From Caenorhabditis elegans (taxonomy: Eukaryota; Nematoda; Chromadorea; Rhabditida; Rhabditidae), in the NCBI RefSeq assembly GCF_000002985.6, contig NC_003283.11, positions 5,642,001 to 5,706,000 of the forward strand: DNA of 64,000 nucleotides, in the 5' to 3' direction. The notes beneath the pieces are model-generated. The model ran no database searches. It worked only from the letters and a program-made list of their open reading frames with translations, and had not been told where the DNA came from. This document shows positions 35,270-47,594 of this stretch, in pieces. How positions within the stretch are numbered: the stretch's first letter is position 1; every line of letters begins with the position of its first letter. Both the position numbers and the translations under genes were made by a program.

Positions 35270-35440
35270 CACTACGTCGGTTCGATCTAGATCTACGAAA
35301 ATCGCGGGAATTTAGACGCAGACTCTCCAACTGATTTCGCATGGTTCAGAACGTGCTGACGTCACTTTTTTTTTAAGAAAAAAATCCCGTATTTTTTGTA
35401 GATCAAGCCGTAACAGCCTGTCACCACGTGCAAAACAGAT
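35270..35440. repeat. Palindromic MITE, CACGTGG-type, copy 2
   Basis: Contains CAACTGATTTCGCATGGTTCAGAACGTGCTGACGTCA and TTTTTTGTAGATCAAGCCGTAACAGCC, ending near TCACCACGTG. The left arm has GATCTACGAAAATCGCGGGAATTT. Same family as copies at 13,345 and 48,313. Confidence 0.72.
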
Positions 35441-35564
35441 TGTTGATACGATATTTGCTTTCAAATACTAATCTTGAAATTTGCTTGCAAAATAAAACTA
35501 TCTGAAATGTCTGAAATGTAGAGTACAATCGTCGATCCAAACCTGTCAACAGTAAGTTACAGTA

Positions 35565-35835
35565 CTCATGTCCGATTTTCTGCGTTTTTGGCACAAAATT
35601 AAGGTACCCGGTCTCGAAACGACAACTTTTTGTTTAAATCTAAATAGGAAATCTAACCTTTAAGGAGTTCTGTAAAGTGTTTATAAAAATGTTATGCGTA
35701 TAATTTTAGTTTTTCAATAAATACCGCAGGTTTAAAACTACAGTAGTTTTTAAAGGTACATAACCTTTTGCAAAAACTTTGCGCTAAAAAATTTTCGTGT
35801 CGAGACCGCTACCGTATCTTTCGAGCGAAAATCGC
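35565..35835. repeat. Palindromic repeat, GGTCTCG family
   Basis: Left arm AAGGTACCCGGTCTCGAAACGACAAC; right arm TTTCGTGTCGAGACCGCTACCGTATCTT. The middle has AAACTACAGTAGTTTTTAAAGG. One of at least four relatives in the window. Confidence 0.72.
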
Positions 35836-36089
35836 CAAATTTGCCAATGCGCAATATCCAGAGCCTTTAACTTAGTCAATCTAGAGATTTGATCAATATT
35901 TATGTTCCTTCTAAAATAATAATTCAACCCGTTAATCCACACATTTTAACCAATGCTAAATATCTCAGGTTTTCTGTGAGCCGCGCAACGTCATAACCTT
36001 GCAAACATTACACGAACGGGGCTAATTATTCATCGATATATCATTCATTTCGTAATAAGTGCAAATAACTAACAACCCGCGTTCTGATA

Positions 36090-36395
36090 AGGAGCTAGCT
36101 GCCTCCAAAATCGGTCTCCCCCGCAGCAGCATGTTGTTCGAGTGTGCTTACCTCTTGGGACTCGTGTCTTTCTCAAGAGTTTCGAAAATTTTACAAAACG
36201 AAATGTTCGTCGGAGAAGAAGAAAAATCATTATCATCAATCTTTAAGGTACAATGTTTCTATCCGTTCTATTTTCTCAGTTCCGACTCCCGATCGACCTT
36301 TGGCCTGCTCAACGGCTGCGGGCTCTTCGCACCGAACAACTCCGTAATAATCCGTTCGACTCGTGGGCTCGCGGCGCGATAAAATCCTGAAGCAG
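36090..36395. other. GC-rich, coding-like block; small gene or 5' exon
   Basis: Two dense patches flank an AT-rich spacer. On the plus strand the first holds ATG at 36131 (MLFECAYLLGLVSFSR). A strong TTTTCTCAG acceptor at about 36,280 precedes a second patch reading FRLPIDLWPAQRLRALRTEQ and on to a stop near 36,381. The implied intron would be either only 32 bases (donor GTACAA) or about 100 bases with a weak GTTTCG donor, both phase 0. On the minus strand a good donor (AGAGGTAAGC) lies near 36,150, so the block could instead be a 5' untranslated exon of the Cys/Gln-rich gene. I cannot decide between these. Confidence 0.35.
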
Positions 36396-36873
36396 CAGAA
36401 TTGGAAACAATAGATGATAGTCAGTCAGACTAGGTCACTTCGGAAGGAAGAGGAGCTTCCCAAATGAGTTTGCGGTTCAGATTTAAATTGAGAAATAACA
36501 AACACTACTGCTGCTTCCCCAGGAGACACCGGGAGAGACTCATACAATAAGGAGGTGAATCACGCATTGCTAATCTAATCTTTGCGATACTCACACATGA
36601 TGAACCTTGGGTTTATTTTAAAATCAGATTTTGATAACAATCAGTGGAAGGAGAGTTGAATAAAAACGAAATGAATCGCGGATGAAAAAGGAAAAGGGCA
36701 ATTGCAAATATTATTGAACAAATCAGTGCTAACAGGAGGTCGTGGACAGATAAATAGGATAATTTAAAAAAGAACAGCAATTACTATTCACGGTAACTAG
36801 TTCACAAGTTACTCTGTAAGGTTTAAAAGATGAGAGTCATTGTATATTGATTGAATAAAGACGGTCCTTGGGT

Positions 36874-39800
36874 TTAATTTGTACTGGGAGATTCGATAAG
36901 AGTCAATTGAACAGCTGAAGAAGCCATGTAGGGCATTTGCATTGGCATCATTGGCACTAAAATGTACGATATTAAAATTTTGTTTGAAACTAAAAATTAC
37001 TAACTCATATTCATGGCTGGTTGTTGCTGAATAGCTGGAGCATAAACCATCTGTTGTTGGGGAGGCATAGCTGGAGCCAGTGCACTAAACATTTCAGAAT
37101 TTCAATTATTTATAAACACTTGAAAATACTTACACTCTGCTTGGGTCGTTCACAAATCGAGTTCGAATCGTCACATTATCCGGCAGTTGACCAAGAAGGT
37201 TATAATGGAAATCACGATGATCCTCAACTCTGAAAAAAAAGAAATCATTAGAATTTTAAGAAAGTTTCAAGAATCCCCTACGCAAGAATATTATTTCCAA
37301 GTTCTTCCAAAAAATCGAGTTTCCGTTGGCTGAATCGAACTTTGTCCTCTAATCTGAGATTACTGTCCAGTGCGACGTCGAACGATTGAATAACATCTAA
37401 TTCAGACATCGATTCAGAAGAATACGCAATATCAACATATTGACTGTACAATTGCAAATTGAATGGGTCGATCGAGATTGCCTTCTTCAGAACTTTCTGA
37501 GCAAGTTTAGGATCACGACGCGACTTTTGATGATATCTTGCGAGTTTTAAACTGTAGAACGAGTGAAGATTTGGGGACGATTGGGAATCTCTAATAAGCG
37601 ATTCGTATTGATTCATCACAAATTCCGATGGCGCTCCGTGTCCTTCTTTTTCAGATTTACGACGGAGAACCCCGAGGTAACGCAGCTCGAGGAGGACGTA
37701 TCCAGGATATTCTTCACGGAAATTGTCCAAGATTTTGATGGCATCGTCGAAATTTTCTGAAATTGTTTGTTTGTAAATTGAGGAAATTTTGATAAATTAT
37801 TAATTTTTAACGCTGACTAAACTTGAAATTCAAAAAGTTCAAAAAGCCTCGGAAACGATGTAAAAGTGTATATTTTTTGATTAATATGACTAATAGAAAC
37901 ACGTTCTTTCCATGCATAGAGAAATTTCCAGAAAATTCAAATTTTCAAATCACTTTTTCTAATATTTATAAAAACTGAACTAAATTATGCATTCAAAAAT
38001 TTGAACAGTAATTTCTGTAACTTACCAACAGACTCTTCGAAACCGGATTCACTGAGAGCCAAATTCAGTGAAGTAGGACAATGTATCTTCGCTTTCATAT
38101 AAATCTCTCGAGACTTTGTTTTCGATTTGTACGTTTTCCATGTCCAACGAGCGTACTTGATCCAAAATTCTTCATAGAGAGAACATGGAATCAGGCATCT
38201 ATCGAAAAGAATTTTAACGCGTTCTTCGTGGCCTTCCTTAATTTCAAAGTCCAAATAAGACATCCAGTTGAATAATTGTGGATAATCGAGTGGTTTCACA
38301 TGGAAATATGGTCTTTTGATGTTTGCTTCGAATCCAGCACGTATCTCGCACTCTTTCATGTTCTTGTCATAAATTCTCTTACGGCGAGCCACAATTTCTC
38401 CGCGAATAAGCTGTAGTGCTGTCGGATCGTGTTGGAGACTATTCACAGTGATCGGGAATGTTCCTTCAGCGGATTCCGTCATGATGTTGAGCATTCCGTT
38501 CTCTCCAGATTGACATATATAACTCAATTGGACTTGTTGCACGAGTTCTTCGATCTGAAATAATTAAAATTTTGAGATGAATAAATAAATTCGACAATAA
38601 TCTAACAACTGACCGATTTCCCAAGCTGTTTGCAGACCATCTTCATTATCTCTTCGTATTCTCGATCACTGAGCAAAAGATGTGGCTCGATAGTGTTCAA
38701 GTACTGTACGTATCGATCGAAATGAGATGGTGCATGGAATGTTGGAGTAGATAAAAGTTTGTCGAACAAAACTCCAATTCTCTTGCAACTCGCATTAGTG
38801 TTTCCTTTGCAAAGCTCATCCATGTACACGGCACGTTCAAAGCCAATTGCTTCCAGCCAAAGCCGATCACTTTGGTACTCGAGCCCCGCGATTTCAATTG
38901 CTCTGGCGTATAAACTGAAAAAAAAGTATTTTGAGTTGCTCATTTAGTATTTGATTAGAAAACGTTTATTACGTAGACGTGCCCCGCTGACAAGGGGTTA
39001 CTGTAACTCATGCGGATTTACGGTCCGCTACTGCATCAGGTAGCAATTCTTCACTTAATTTGAAAAATTAATGCTATAGCGGGTCGAAAACCGACATGAC
39101 TTGAAAATTACAGTAACTCATTTTCAGCGTGGCGAGACCCATGCGCGTGAGAATTGAGACGCCTGTGTAATATCTGAATGAGGAGAAAACCTACTCTCGC
39201 AAGGATTCTGGCGGGAAGTTCTTGATATTCTTCACATCTGCAGTATATCCGAGCCAGAGATCAATCGAAAGCGGAATACTGATAATTCCTTTTTCCCAGA
39301 CAGCTTTAGCTTCGGCAATATTCCCCATCTTCTTCTCGTATTCGGCGTATTTCTGCCAGAATCCGTAACAATTTGGATATCTCGAAAGGAAAGAGCGATA
39401 CTTTTCGCGGGCAAAATCCACATCATCCTGAAAATTGTGAAAATATAAAGTTAATCGTGCCACAAAAAGAATGCCGTACACTCTGATCCACTTTCGCAAG
39501 AATGTTCACCCAATTGTCGAAATCAGCCACATCAATTGGAGGAGTACCGAAATGGCTTGCCACAGAAGGTCGAGTCATCAACGAGGTATCCTTGTAATCT
39601 GATCCATGTCGGCTACTACGACTCCGTTGAGATCCTCCTGTTGTTCTATGACGATTCGAGTTGGAACGAGAACGGCTGAAAGTTTGGTTAGTTAAAGTAG
39701 AGTAAATTATTTCGAGTTTCTTCAATGTGCATGCAAAAACATAGAAAACAATTTTGATAGTACGAAATTAGAAATATTATCATGATTATTATTATTAAGC

Positions 39801-40630
39801 TTCTTCGTGTTGCTCAAAACCGTATTCATCCACAGCTTTTGTGTGCTCCTTCCCATCAGTTGACGCTAAACGCTAAAGTCGGATTTAAATAAAAAGTACT
39901 AAGCGGCGGTTTATTTTATTTATAAAATGTACACAAAATAACACAATTATTATCACTTTCTCATTTGAGACTCGGAGAGTGGCGAAGAGCGGAAATGAAC
40001 GCAAACCTTTTCTGTAAAAATGAGGGCTTATGCAACGTGTATGTTTGTTGCCGAGAATTCTTTGTTTTTTTCTGATTTTTCATTGTTTTTCATCAGAAAT
40101 TAACCCTTTTTAGAGTGGGAAACGTCCTAATCCAGAAAGGGAAAAGAACCCGTGAGTGTTGACATCATGAGTACATCATGCAATCCAAAACTAAGAACAC
40201 ATCGTACCTTCTCCTTCGTCGATCTCGATCTCGATCCGAGTCCCGATGCCGATCGTCGCGACGGCGGTGTGAATCTTCTCTTTTTCTGAAATTCTAATTT
40301 TGGATGGTTTACTTCTGAGGGGCCGATGGTGCCATCAGGATTTTTTACTAGGCATGTTTCATGTGAAAAAATTCAGGAACGGTGAGATATGAATTTTAAG
40401 CGGCGAAATTTCAGAACCGAGCTTGCGGTGAGTTTTTGAAGATGCTCAGAGCAGTGGTTTCGTGGGGCTCACGAAGCTTCCCACAAGCTGTTCTGGAATT
40501 TATATTTAACCGCTTCACATCATGGTCCTCCAAATGAAACATGTTTCGTTCAAAAGTCCGGTGCATACCTGCTGCTGCTGGAGCGGTAGTAGTCGTCTGT
40601 GTCCGAGCTTGACGACCGATCTCTTCCCAT
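36874..40630 (-). CDS. PRPF39-like U1 snRNP splicing factor, HAT repeats
   Basis: Ten exons on the minus strand: 40569-40630, 40208-40285, 39480-39675, 39195-39427, 38614-38914, 38026-38554, 37282-37756, 37134-37229, 37005-37084, 36874-36956. They give 710 residues. The N-terminus is rich in Arg/Asp/Ser (HRDSDRDRDRRRRSRSRSNS), like splicing factors. HAT repeats follow, for example FLSRYPNCYGFWQKYAEYEK, VWEKGIISIPLSIDLWLGY and LYARAIEIAG. Later repeats include FWIKYARWTWKTYKSK. The C-terminus is Pro/Met/Gln-rich (PAMPPQQQMVYAPA). Yeast Prp39 and metazoan PRPF39 are U1 snRNP proteins aiding 5' splice-site recognition. Junctions are all in frame; the exon 3 donor is GTACGG. Intron 5 carries a palindromic repeat. 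Confidence 0.87.
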
Positions 40631-40862
40631 CTTAACTTTGAAATTAAATTGAGCCGTTCGAGAAATGGAAAATATTGTCGTGACAATAGTACACGTGTTC
40701 AACAAAATCAATTATCAGAAAAAAACAACTCGTTTTAATTTAAAAAAAAGAAAAGAAAATACAACTCTAATGAGCGAATAAAAAACAGTAACAAAGAAGT
40801 AGACTATGGCAAACGATGTGATAAAATTAAAAACTAAAAAAAAAAAAACAAAAGATACATTT

Positions 40863-42587
40863 TTAATGATGAATTCCGTTCCCGTTTTGAACACCGTTTG
40901 GTTCCTCGTGTAAAGTATATGATCGGCGATAAAGCTTGTCCATGTTATCAAGGAAATAAGTGTTGGGAAACAATGAAGTTTCGGATGGAGATTTTGGAAT
41001 CTCTGAAAAACAAAATGACATTAAAAACCAATCACTATTAGAATTACTCACCTTTTGATCGTAGGAAAACTTCTCTTTTTTGTAATGTTTCTGTAAACTC
41101 TTCTGGAGTAAACTGAATTCGGTCATCGAGCCTTTTAATCGCCCTTATTGCGACTTGACGAATTTTATCAAGATTAGATGTCTGCCTAACTCTTCCTGGG
41201 AAAATTGCTGACGCTAGACCACTTCCATAGGCGAAGAATAAAATGCTTTTCTCCCCGGTGACGCTGAAAAGTAATTTTAAAAATTAGCTCTAAAAATCGG
41301 TATATTCTTCATCATACCAATCATCTGCTGCCAAGTATGCTAAAAGTTGAGCAAAGAGTGATGGAGTATACATATTTCCGATTCGCCTGTTGAAAACAAG
41401 ATATGGATCTGTTTTTTCCTTCCAAACTTGAGCAGACAATTCGATCATTTTTGCAAGTCCAGCGCGATCGTTTTCATCGAGTTTATGATCGACACCATTT
41501 CCATTTCTGAATAAAATAAACATTTGAAAATTTTTCTAAACTAATCAACCTACAATTGCTTGTGACGAAGTTGCGAGTCAGTATAGTTCATCACAGCCAG
41601 GCCTTTTTGAACCATTTTCGTGAACGGTGAGTGAAGAAACACTCCGTCAAATGAGTTCAGCCCGTCGATACCCGTTGTATGGCGATTAACTTTTGATATG
41701 AAATATGTGTATGTCATTCTGACTGCTTCCAAATATGAGCTCAATGATAATGATCCATCGACAACGGGGTATTCACTCGGAATCGGCGCTGGAATTTAAT
41801 TTTTTAAAAGTAAATAGAGAAATTAATAGCTTACTAATTGGCTTAAAGAAATCCCACGTGTTTTTCATGTGACACGCTGAAAACTGCCGATCAATCGGAA
41901 TAGAAGCATCTGGACAAATAAGAAAAGCAATCGCTCCTGCACCGCCTGTACATCTCGCTGGACCTTCTTCATATATTGCAATATCCGCGACTACTACAAT
42001 TGCGTTTTTCTTATCAAGCGGATGATTCACTGTGACCCAATCGATAGCGTGCAGCAGTGCCTGAAAATATAATTGAAGATTCTATTTTGAGAGACAAAAA
42101 ACTCACTTGTGCGCCTCCAAAGCAGGCATTTTTGATGTCGACTCCTTCAATATCCGAATTTCCAGGAAATAAGTCCATTAAAGCTGTCTTCACACTTTTG
42201 CTCTTGTCGATCATTGTTTCGGTACCTACAACCAAACAGCCAATCGAATCAGTCGAGATCTAAACACACTGAAACTGAGGAAACTAAGTACTTTGATAGC
42301 GAATATTACTTTGTAAGTTTCAATAAGTTTCCTTGTGACTGTAAGGGAGATGGATACGATGTCCTCGTTGTCCGAGCAGAATCCCATTTGCTGTTGCCCC
42401 AGTCCAATTGTGTATTTTCCGCTGGATACATTGTTAAACTGCAATTTAGGAATCAATATTGAAGAAATAATGGTATTAATACCTTTTCTAAATCATTTTG
42501 ATCGACAAAGTTCTGGGGAAAATACAACTCAATTGCTCCAATTCCAACATCCGTCACTGGTGTATATGACAATTGACCCAAGCTCAT
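40863..42587 (-). CDS. hmgs-1: Hydroxymethylglutaryl-CoA synthase
   Basis: Eight exons on the minus strand: 42483-42587, 42310-42438, 42107-42259, 41835-42060, 41554-41788, 41318-41506, 41052-41263, 40863-41002. They give 462 residues, a usual length for the cytosolic enzyme. It condenses acetyl-CoA with acetoacetyl-CoA in the mevalonate pathway. N-terminal [19 protein letters not shown], then [15 protein letters not shown] and the catalytic Cys at about 124 (NACFGGAQ). An HSPF segment and a late [10 protein letters not shown] motif follow. No mitochondrial presequence is seen. C. elegans lacks de novo sterol synthesis, so the product feeds prenylation, dolichol and ubiquinone; that is general knowledge. 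Divergent from the Elp6-like gene, with about 300 bases between starts. Confidence 0.93.
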
Positions 42588-42887
42588 GCCTGCAATAAAC
42601 TCTTTTTTAAATGTGAATTGCAAAAAATCACAAAAAACGATGATTTATCGACGAAAAGTGTTCATTATGCAAATTTGCCAAAAAAACAGTTTTGAAATAT
42701 CAAAATGCCCGTAAATGTCGTCGAGGCAACGGCTCTTCCCTGCGAGACCCAAGGGAGGGGAAACCGATTTACGAGTCATTTGTACTCCTCTCGGACAAAC
42801 TAAAATTGTATCATTTTCATTTTTCTGCAAAACTTCGTTTTCTTCATTTGATTTCATACAAAAAAACATTTTTCAGAAAAAGAAAAA
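42588..42887. promoter_or_regulatory. Divergent promoter, hmgs-1 / Elp6-like
   Basis: 300 bases between the two start codons. It has a short denser core (GTCGTCGAGGCAACGGCTC...TGCGAGACCC at about 42,719-42,752) and an ACATTTTTCAG acceptor just before the Elp6-like ATG. Shared promoter use is inferred from spacing only. Confidence 0.45.
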
Positions 42888-43695
42888 ATGCTGAAAATTC
42901 TAAAAGGACAAGAAGAGTCAATTAAGGGCTTGATTGTATGTGAAGAAGTGGATAACGCGTCGTCACTCCCATTTGTTCTTCATTTCCTTTCTACAGCTTC
43001 GACTTCAAGTCAAAAAGTCGCTATTGTTTCGACCAAATTGTCTGAAACAAATTACAAGTGAGTAAATCTTTATAAAATGGAAAGTAAAACTAATTGTTAT
43101 AGACTGATTTGTTCGAAGGCTGGAGTTCGATGGAATCCCACTCAAATTAGTTTCTACGATTTCTTGAAACCATTCGAATTATTTGATATCACCTCTGAAC
43201 AAATTATGGACGAGTTGTACAAGGTATTTCAGCATATATCTTTTTTCGAATAAAAATTGTTTAACTCAAAATTTTTCAGAAATTAATTGATTCCTCTGCG
43301 TCAGTTATTCTCTTCGATGATCTTTCAATATTGGAGCAATTTGGAGCAACTTCAGTTGAAACTACCATTTTCGTGCACAAAATCTACACACATTTAAAGA
43401 CGTTATCACAAGAAAATGCGCTTCTTCTCGCTTCTTTCTCTATCCATTCGAATGCTGTGGATATTCTGAAACCCCGCTGCCACGTATTTGTCCAGATGTC
43501 GCCAGTAAGCCATGGTTTTGGAAAAGATGCATCAGCAAAGGTTCGTGAAATCTGCAATATTGTCGTTCATTAGTTATTGTTGAAATTCAGGCGGTGCTCA
43601 CTATCAAATCACCATCTGCTCCAACATCAACGAAAGGAATTCTTCTTTCCGGTGAACGCACAATCAATGGATCATATATAACTGTGGATCAGTGA
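42888..43695 (+). CDS. Elongator subunit Elp6-like protein
   Basis: Four exons: 42888-43057, 43103-43223, 43280-43540, 43591-43695, giving 218 residues. The fold pattern is RecA-like without a Walker A: GLIVCEEVDNASSLPFVLHF, a strand KVAIVSTKLSETNYK, then SASVILFDDLSILEQFGAT and later ALLLASFSIHSN and CHVFVQMSPVSHGFGKDAS. This layout, the strand VILFDDLSIL and the length fit Elongator Elp6, which forms the Elp4-5-6 ring used in wobble-uridine tRNA modification. The assignment rests on pattern and size, not on a search. The ATG follows a TTTTTCAG acceptor by eight bases. It converges on the mitochondrial carrier gene, with about 180 bases between stops. Confidence 0.68.
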
Positions 43696-43878
43696 TCTTG
43701 TTTTGTTACTGAATAAAAAAAATGATTCAAAAAAAGCTTTTCTTCGTTATCATAACAGAAAACAATGGGCACAGGCTTCAACATACAAATTTACACGTAT
43801 TTCTAAAAGAGCCTGATTTTCGAACAAATAAGAGAATGCACTAGAAATTTTAAAGATTATCTATATTATGGAAGGTTG

Positions 43879-45170
43879 TCACATGTACTTCTGAAGTTCA
43901 TTGTAAATCGCCAGAACCAATGCTGCACCAGTTCCACGAATCGCGTTCACCAGGGCTCCATGGAAAAATGCCTTGGGTCCTTCCTTCGTGTAAATGTACT
44001 GAAAATAAATAAATCTTTGTCCGAGAAGCAATTAAATGATCTTACTTTGATGCAGGATATTGTGTTATTGAACGGTAACGTCTTCTTTCCAGCACCCATC
44101 ATCAGTCGTCTTCTTACAGTATCCAGTGGATAAGATGTCATTGCAGCGATCAGAGTGACGACTTGTCCAACAAGAAATGCTTCAGTAAATGTCATCTTTC
44201 CGTCACTATTCATATATGGAGCCGTTGTATCGAACAGACCATAATATGCTCCTCGATAGATAATCATGTATTGAAGCGATGGAATCAGACCTCTGAAAAA
44301 TAAATAATTTGAAATCAGTTACACAAAAAAAATCAGTTACTTGTATAAGCCTGGAACTCCGTCACTTTTAATTATTTTCTTAGCACAATCGAACATTCCC
44401 GTGAATTCGCGATCCTGAAAACATTGAATCGTTAGAAAATTTAATTAATTAAAAAAAAAAACTTTTAAAAGAATCTTTTACCGATTTTCTCTTTCCCAAA
44501 TCGATGGCCAACCTCGTTCTTATAAAATCAAGAGGATAGATGGTGGCAAGAGTAGCACATCCTGATCCACCTCCAGCTACCAGATTTCCTGAAAAATACA
44601 ATTAAATATGCTTAGCCATCGTTTTCATTAAACCAACCTACTAACCATCTGGAGTGTTGTGTTTTGGGATCAACTCCTTCCAGACTGTATTTCCGGAAAA
44701 ATTCTTTAAAAGATAATCCTAGAGATTCTTGACTGCACGATCTTAATATATTCACCCAATTTCCTCGCCAAAATGAAAGGAATCCTTGTTCTCGAGGCAC
44801 TCTGATAAAGCAATCCACTATTCCTTTATATCTATTTTCTAGAGCTAGCGTTGTCTGCGAGTTTTGGAGCTGAAAAATGCAAATTAAAAAAATGATGCAA
44901 AAGCTAATTTTATGATTTCAAGTATTTTCTACACATCAAAAAATGCTCAAATTCACTGAAAACTTACTTGTAAGATTAGTTTGACCCGTTCCACTGGAGC
45001 AATCACTGTTTTTGAAATTGCAGCTGCTGTTGCACCAGCCATGAAATCTTTTGAAAACTTTATGACGTCATCTCTCGATACACCTGAATTTAAATATTTT
45101 TAAAACTTGAATGTTAATAAATTAATTAATCAAATGAAAACTAACCTGGAACTGCTGTGTACACCGACAT
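43879..45170 (-). CDS. Mitochondrial carrier, ADP/ATP-translocase-like
   Basis: Seven exons on the minus strand: 45146-45170, 44968-45083, 44638-44869, 44482-44588, 44341-44414, 44046-44292, 43879-43998. They give 306 residues. The three mitochondrial-carrier repeats are visible by their signatures [17 protein letters not shown] and [11 protein letters not shown]. The last resembles the ADP/ATP carrier RRRMMM signature, with Leu in place of the first Met. Other matches are [11 protein letters not shown] and [16 protein letters not shown]. It should sit in the inner mitochondrial membrane and exchange adenine nucleotides, though the altered signature leaves the exact substrate open. The C-terminus ([15 protein letters not shown]) is like that of ANT proteins. 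Confidence 0.88.
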
Positions 45171-46367
45171 CTCTCGTTTTTATATAATTTTCACTACGAA
45201 GGTTTGCTCTACGTCTACGATATTTTCTGTAAGAAAATTATATTTAACTTGTGTAATTAAGAACGGAATAAAGACGAGAACTTGGCGATTAACTAGTCAT
45301 GAATAAATACACGTGACAATCAAAGGAAACCAAAACAGCTGACTGCTTGAAGAGATTTTACGAAATTTTGACAAAAAAACTCGGCTAAAGTTTTTTTGAG
45401 GAAAACGCGCTCCAGTGACATGCATTAGAGAGTAAAGAATTAGAGAAAAAAAGCATAAAGTATGAGAGTGAAATGTAAAATCGAAAATAAAATTACTTCG
45501 ATTTTGGAAGTTGTTTTTGGAAGGAATTAATTAGTAACTTTAAGATAATTTGAGAGAATGGGCAACTAGAAATGTTAAATAAGAAATAATCTTGTTTTTT
45601 CTCTAATTCAAATTCTGACTTCATGCGTTCAGACTAATTATAATTTTTAAATTATTTTCTGAAAACTTTTCAAAAGCGAACATTCAATTCAGTGACTAGA
45701 AACCAATAAAAATGGAAATAAATTAGACACGAAAAGGACATCGAAATGACACGTGTTATATGATTACATCAGATTGATCGTACTTTAGAGGCGCCACACT
45801 ACATCGAAACATCTTTCTACAGAGGAAACGGGAATTAGAATCAAAGTTTCATTGATGTAGACTAGGTCTGGTAGTTAGGCAGATATACACTCACTTTTCT
45901 TTTCCGGAAATTTTCCATAAAACTTTTTATTAAACAATAATATTAAATAATGAGAATGAAAATATTTGGGTTCAAACTCTAACGAATAATTAAAAAAAAA
46001 TTCAAATTTACGACATAACTACACATATATTATCAATGATGAACTGCACATAAAAAAGTTTCAAGTAGTTCAACACTGATGGTCTCTTTGTCGCCGAGCA
46101 CACGTGACTGATCACCAAACAGTTGTGCTGGGAAAATGTAGACGGAGAAACTTTTCAAAAATCTTTGTTGTTTGTTTTTCTTCAATACAAAAACGTTTGA
46201 ATAGTTGTTGTTTCAGTTACTTAAAAGTTGAAATAACCAATGTTCAATTTTACTTTCAATCGCACTGCTCAGTTTTTTAGACCCGAAAAATCAGTAAAGT
46301 CTCTCTCAATTTGGGTTGTTAGATGACTTTCCTAAATGCTCAACTCAATTATTATTTACGGGTACAC
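45171..46367. other. Intergenic upstream of the mitochondrial carrier
   Basis: No gene is seen. AT-rich. CACGTG-type words occur at about 45,312 (ACACGTGAC), 45,751 (ACACGTGTTA) and 46,100 (CACACGTGAC), possible bHLH sites. Confidence 0.45.
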
Positions 46368-46655
46368 AAAATTCGTATTGCGCAACAAATTTGACGCGCA
46401 AAATATCTTGTAGCGAAAACTACAGTAATACTTTAAATGACTACTGTAGCGCTTGTGTAGATTTAAAGGAAGATCAATTTCTTTTCGAACAGTGACATCG
46501 ATATTCTGATTTCCTTCTTTTCTTCGTATCATTATTTCATGTTCTGTATGGTTCCGAAATTCAAATCAACACAAGCGCTACAGTAGTCATTTAAAGTATT
46601 ACTGTAGTTTTCCCTACGGGATATTTTTAGCGTCAAATATGTTCCGGAATACGCT
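46368..46655. repeat. Palindromic MITE, ACTACAGTAATACTTTAAA arms
   Basis: Left arm starts ATTCGTATTGCGCAAC and has GCGAAAACTACAGTAATAC, then GACTACTGTAGCGCTTGTG. Right arm has CACAAGCGCTACAGTAGTC, GTATTACTGTAGTTTTC and ends near GGAATACG. A close relative of the element at 27,120. Confidence 0.85.
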
Positions 46656-46778
46656 TATTATTTTAGTTATTATTTTTTGAGAAGGGAAATGTCAAATTTT
46701 AAGCAAGAGAAATTTAGTGAAAACAGTCCGTAGATAAATAAAATAATATAAATACTCGGACAACTCTTTCAATGTCAT

Positions 46779-47535
46779 GTCAGGTGTCCCCCAAGGTAGT
46801 GTAACTGGACCATTCCTCTTTCTTTTGTATATTAATGACTTATTAGGTTTGTTCCTCCCGAAATTAAACCGCGTGATTCTATCAGAGATCTCGGAATCAT
46901 TGTCGATACCAAACTATCATTTGTAAATCAAATTAATCAGACATCTAATAGTGCCCTCCTTAAGTGTCGCCAAATCCTTCGCTCATTCCGCTCTAAAAGT
47001 CCCGAATTCTATTTTAAACTGTTCAATGTTTACATCCGCCCCGTACTCGAATATGGCTGCGAGCTCTTCCCGCCCAACTCCACCGAACTTGCCAAAAAAA
47101 CTAGAATCTCCCCTCCGGTTTTTCTCAAAGTGTGTCTTTCAAAGGTGCAATTTATCTTACTCGTCATACAGCAGCAGGCTTTCATATTTTAATTTATTGT
47201 CTACTCACGACAGACGGGTTCTTCAAATCCTCCGAACCTTCCATAAAATTATTTCAAGCGTGTATCACTTCCCGTCCTTATCATCGTTCGTTTGAGCTTC
47301 ACGCTCTACTCGTCACCCCTATCTACTTGTTATCTGTGGTGTCCCGTCTAAATGTTTTTTACATGTTAACTTGTCGTTGTGGAATCGAATAGCAAAACGT
47401 TTCCCTAAATTGTTAACTCCAAATGCATTTGCGTCGCGCCTAGGCTCTATTACATTCGACACCCTCTTCCCCCCAACTTGACCTCCCGGGCTATAGCTGG
47501 TCCAACTGGTCATTTTACTTATTTGTTCACACATC
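46779..47535 (+). mobile_element. Decayed non-LTR (LINE) retrotransposon fragment
   Basis: Translated pieces match a LINE reverse transcriptase and its C-terminal end. [20 protein letters not shown] is the canonical GVPQGS..GPLLF..YINDL block. It is followed directly by [38 protein letters not shown] and LFNVYIRPVLEYGCELFPPN. The catalytic YADD block that should lie between them is missing, so there is an internal deletion. After about 47,130 the sequence shifts frame, though words such as RHSLL and RLGSITFDTLFPP persist. It is 5' truncated, deleted and frameshifted, so inactive. Confidence 0.85.
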
Positions 47536-47594
47536 ATTTTATTTACTTCTTTTTATCTTCCGGTGTAGCTCTTTCTTGTGACAAATAAACAATA

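Larger units (their letters stand above)
34083..36873. other. Upstream region of the Cys/Gln-rich gene
   Basis: A CCGACTTCAG acceptor lies eight bases before the ATG at 34082, so the transcript start is further away and is either trans-spliced or joined to an upstream exon. The interval contains a G-tract, two palindromic repeats and a GC-rich block at 36,090-36,395, all listed separately. Confidence 0.5.
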
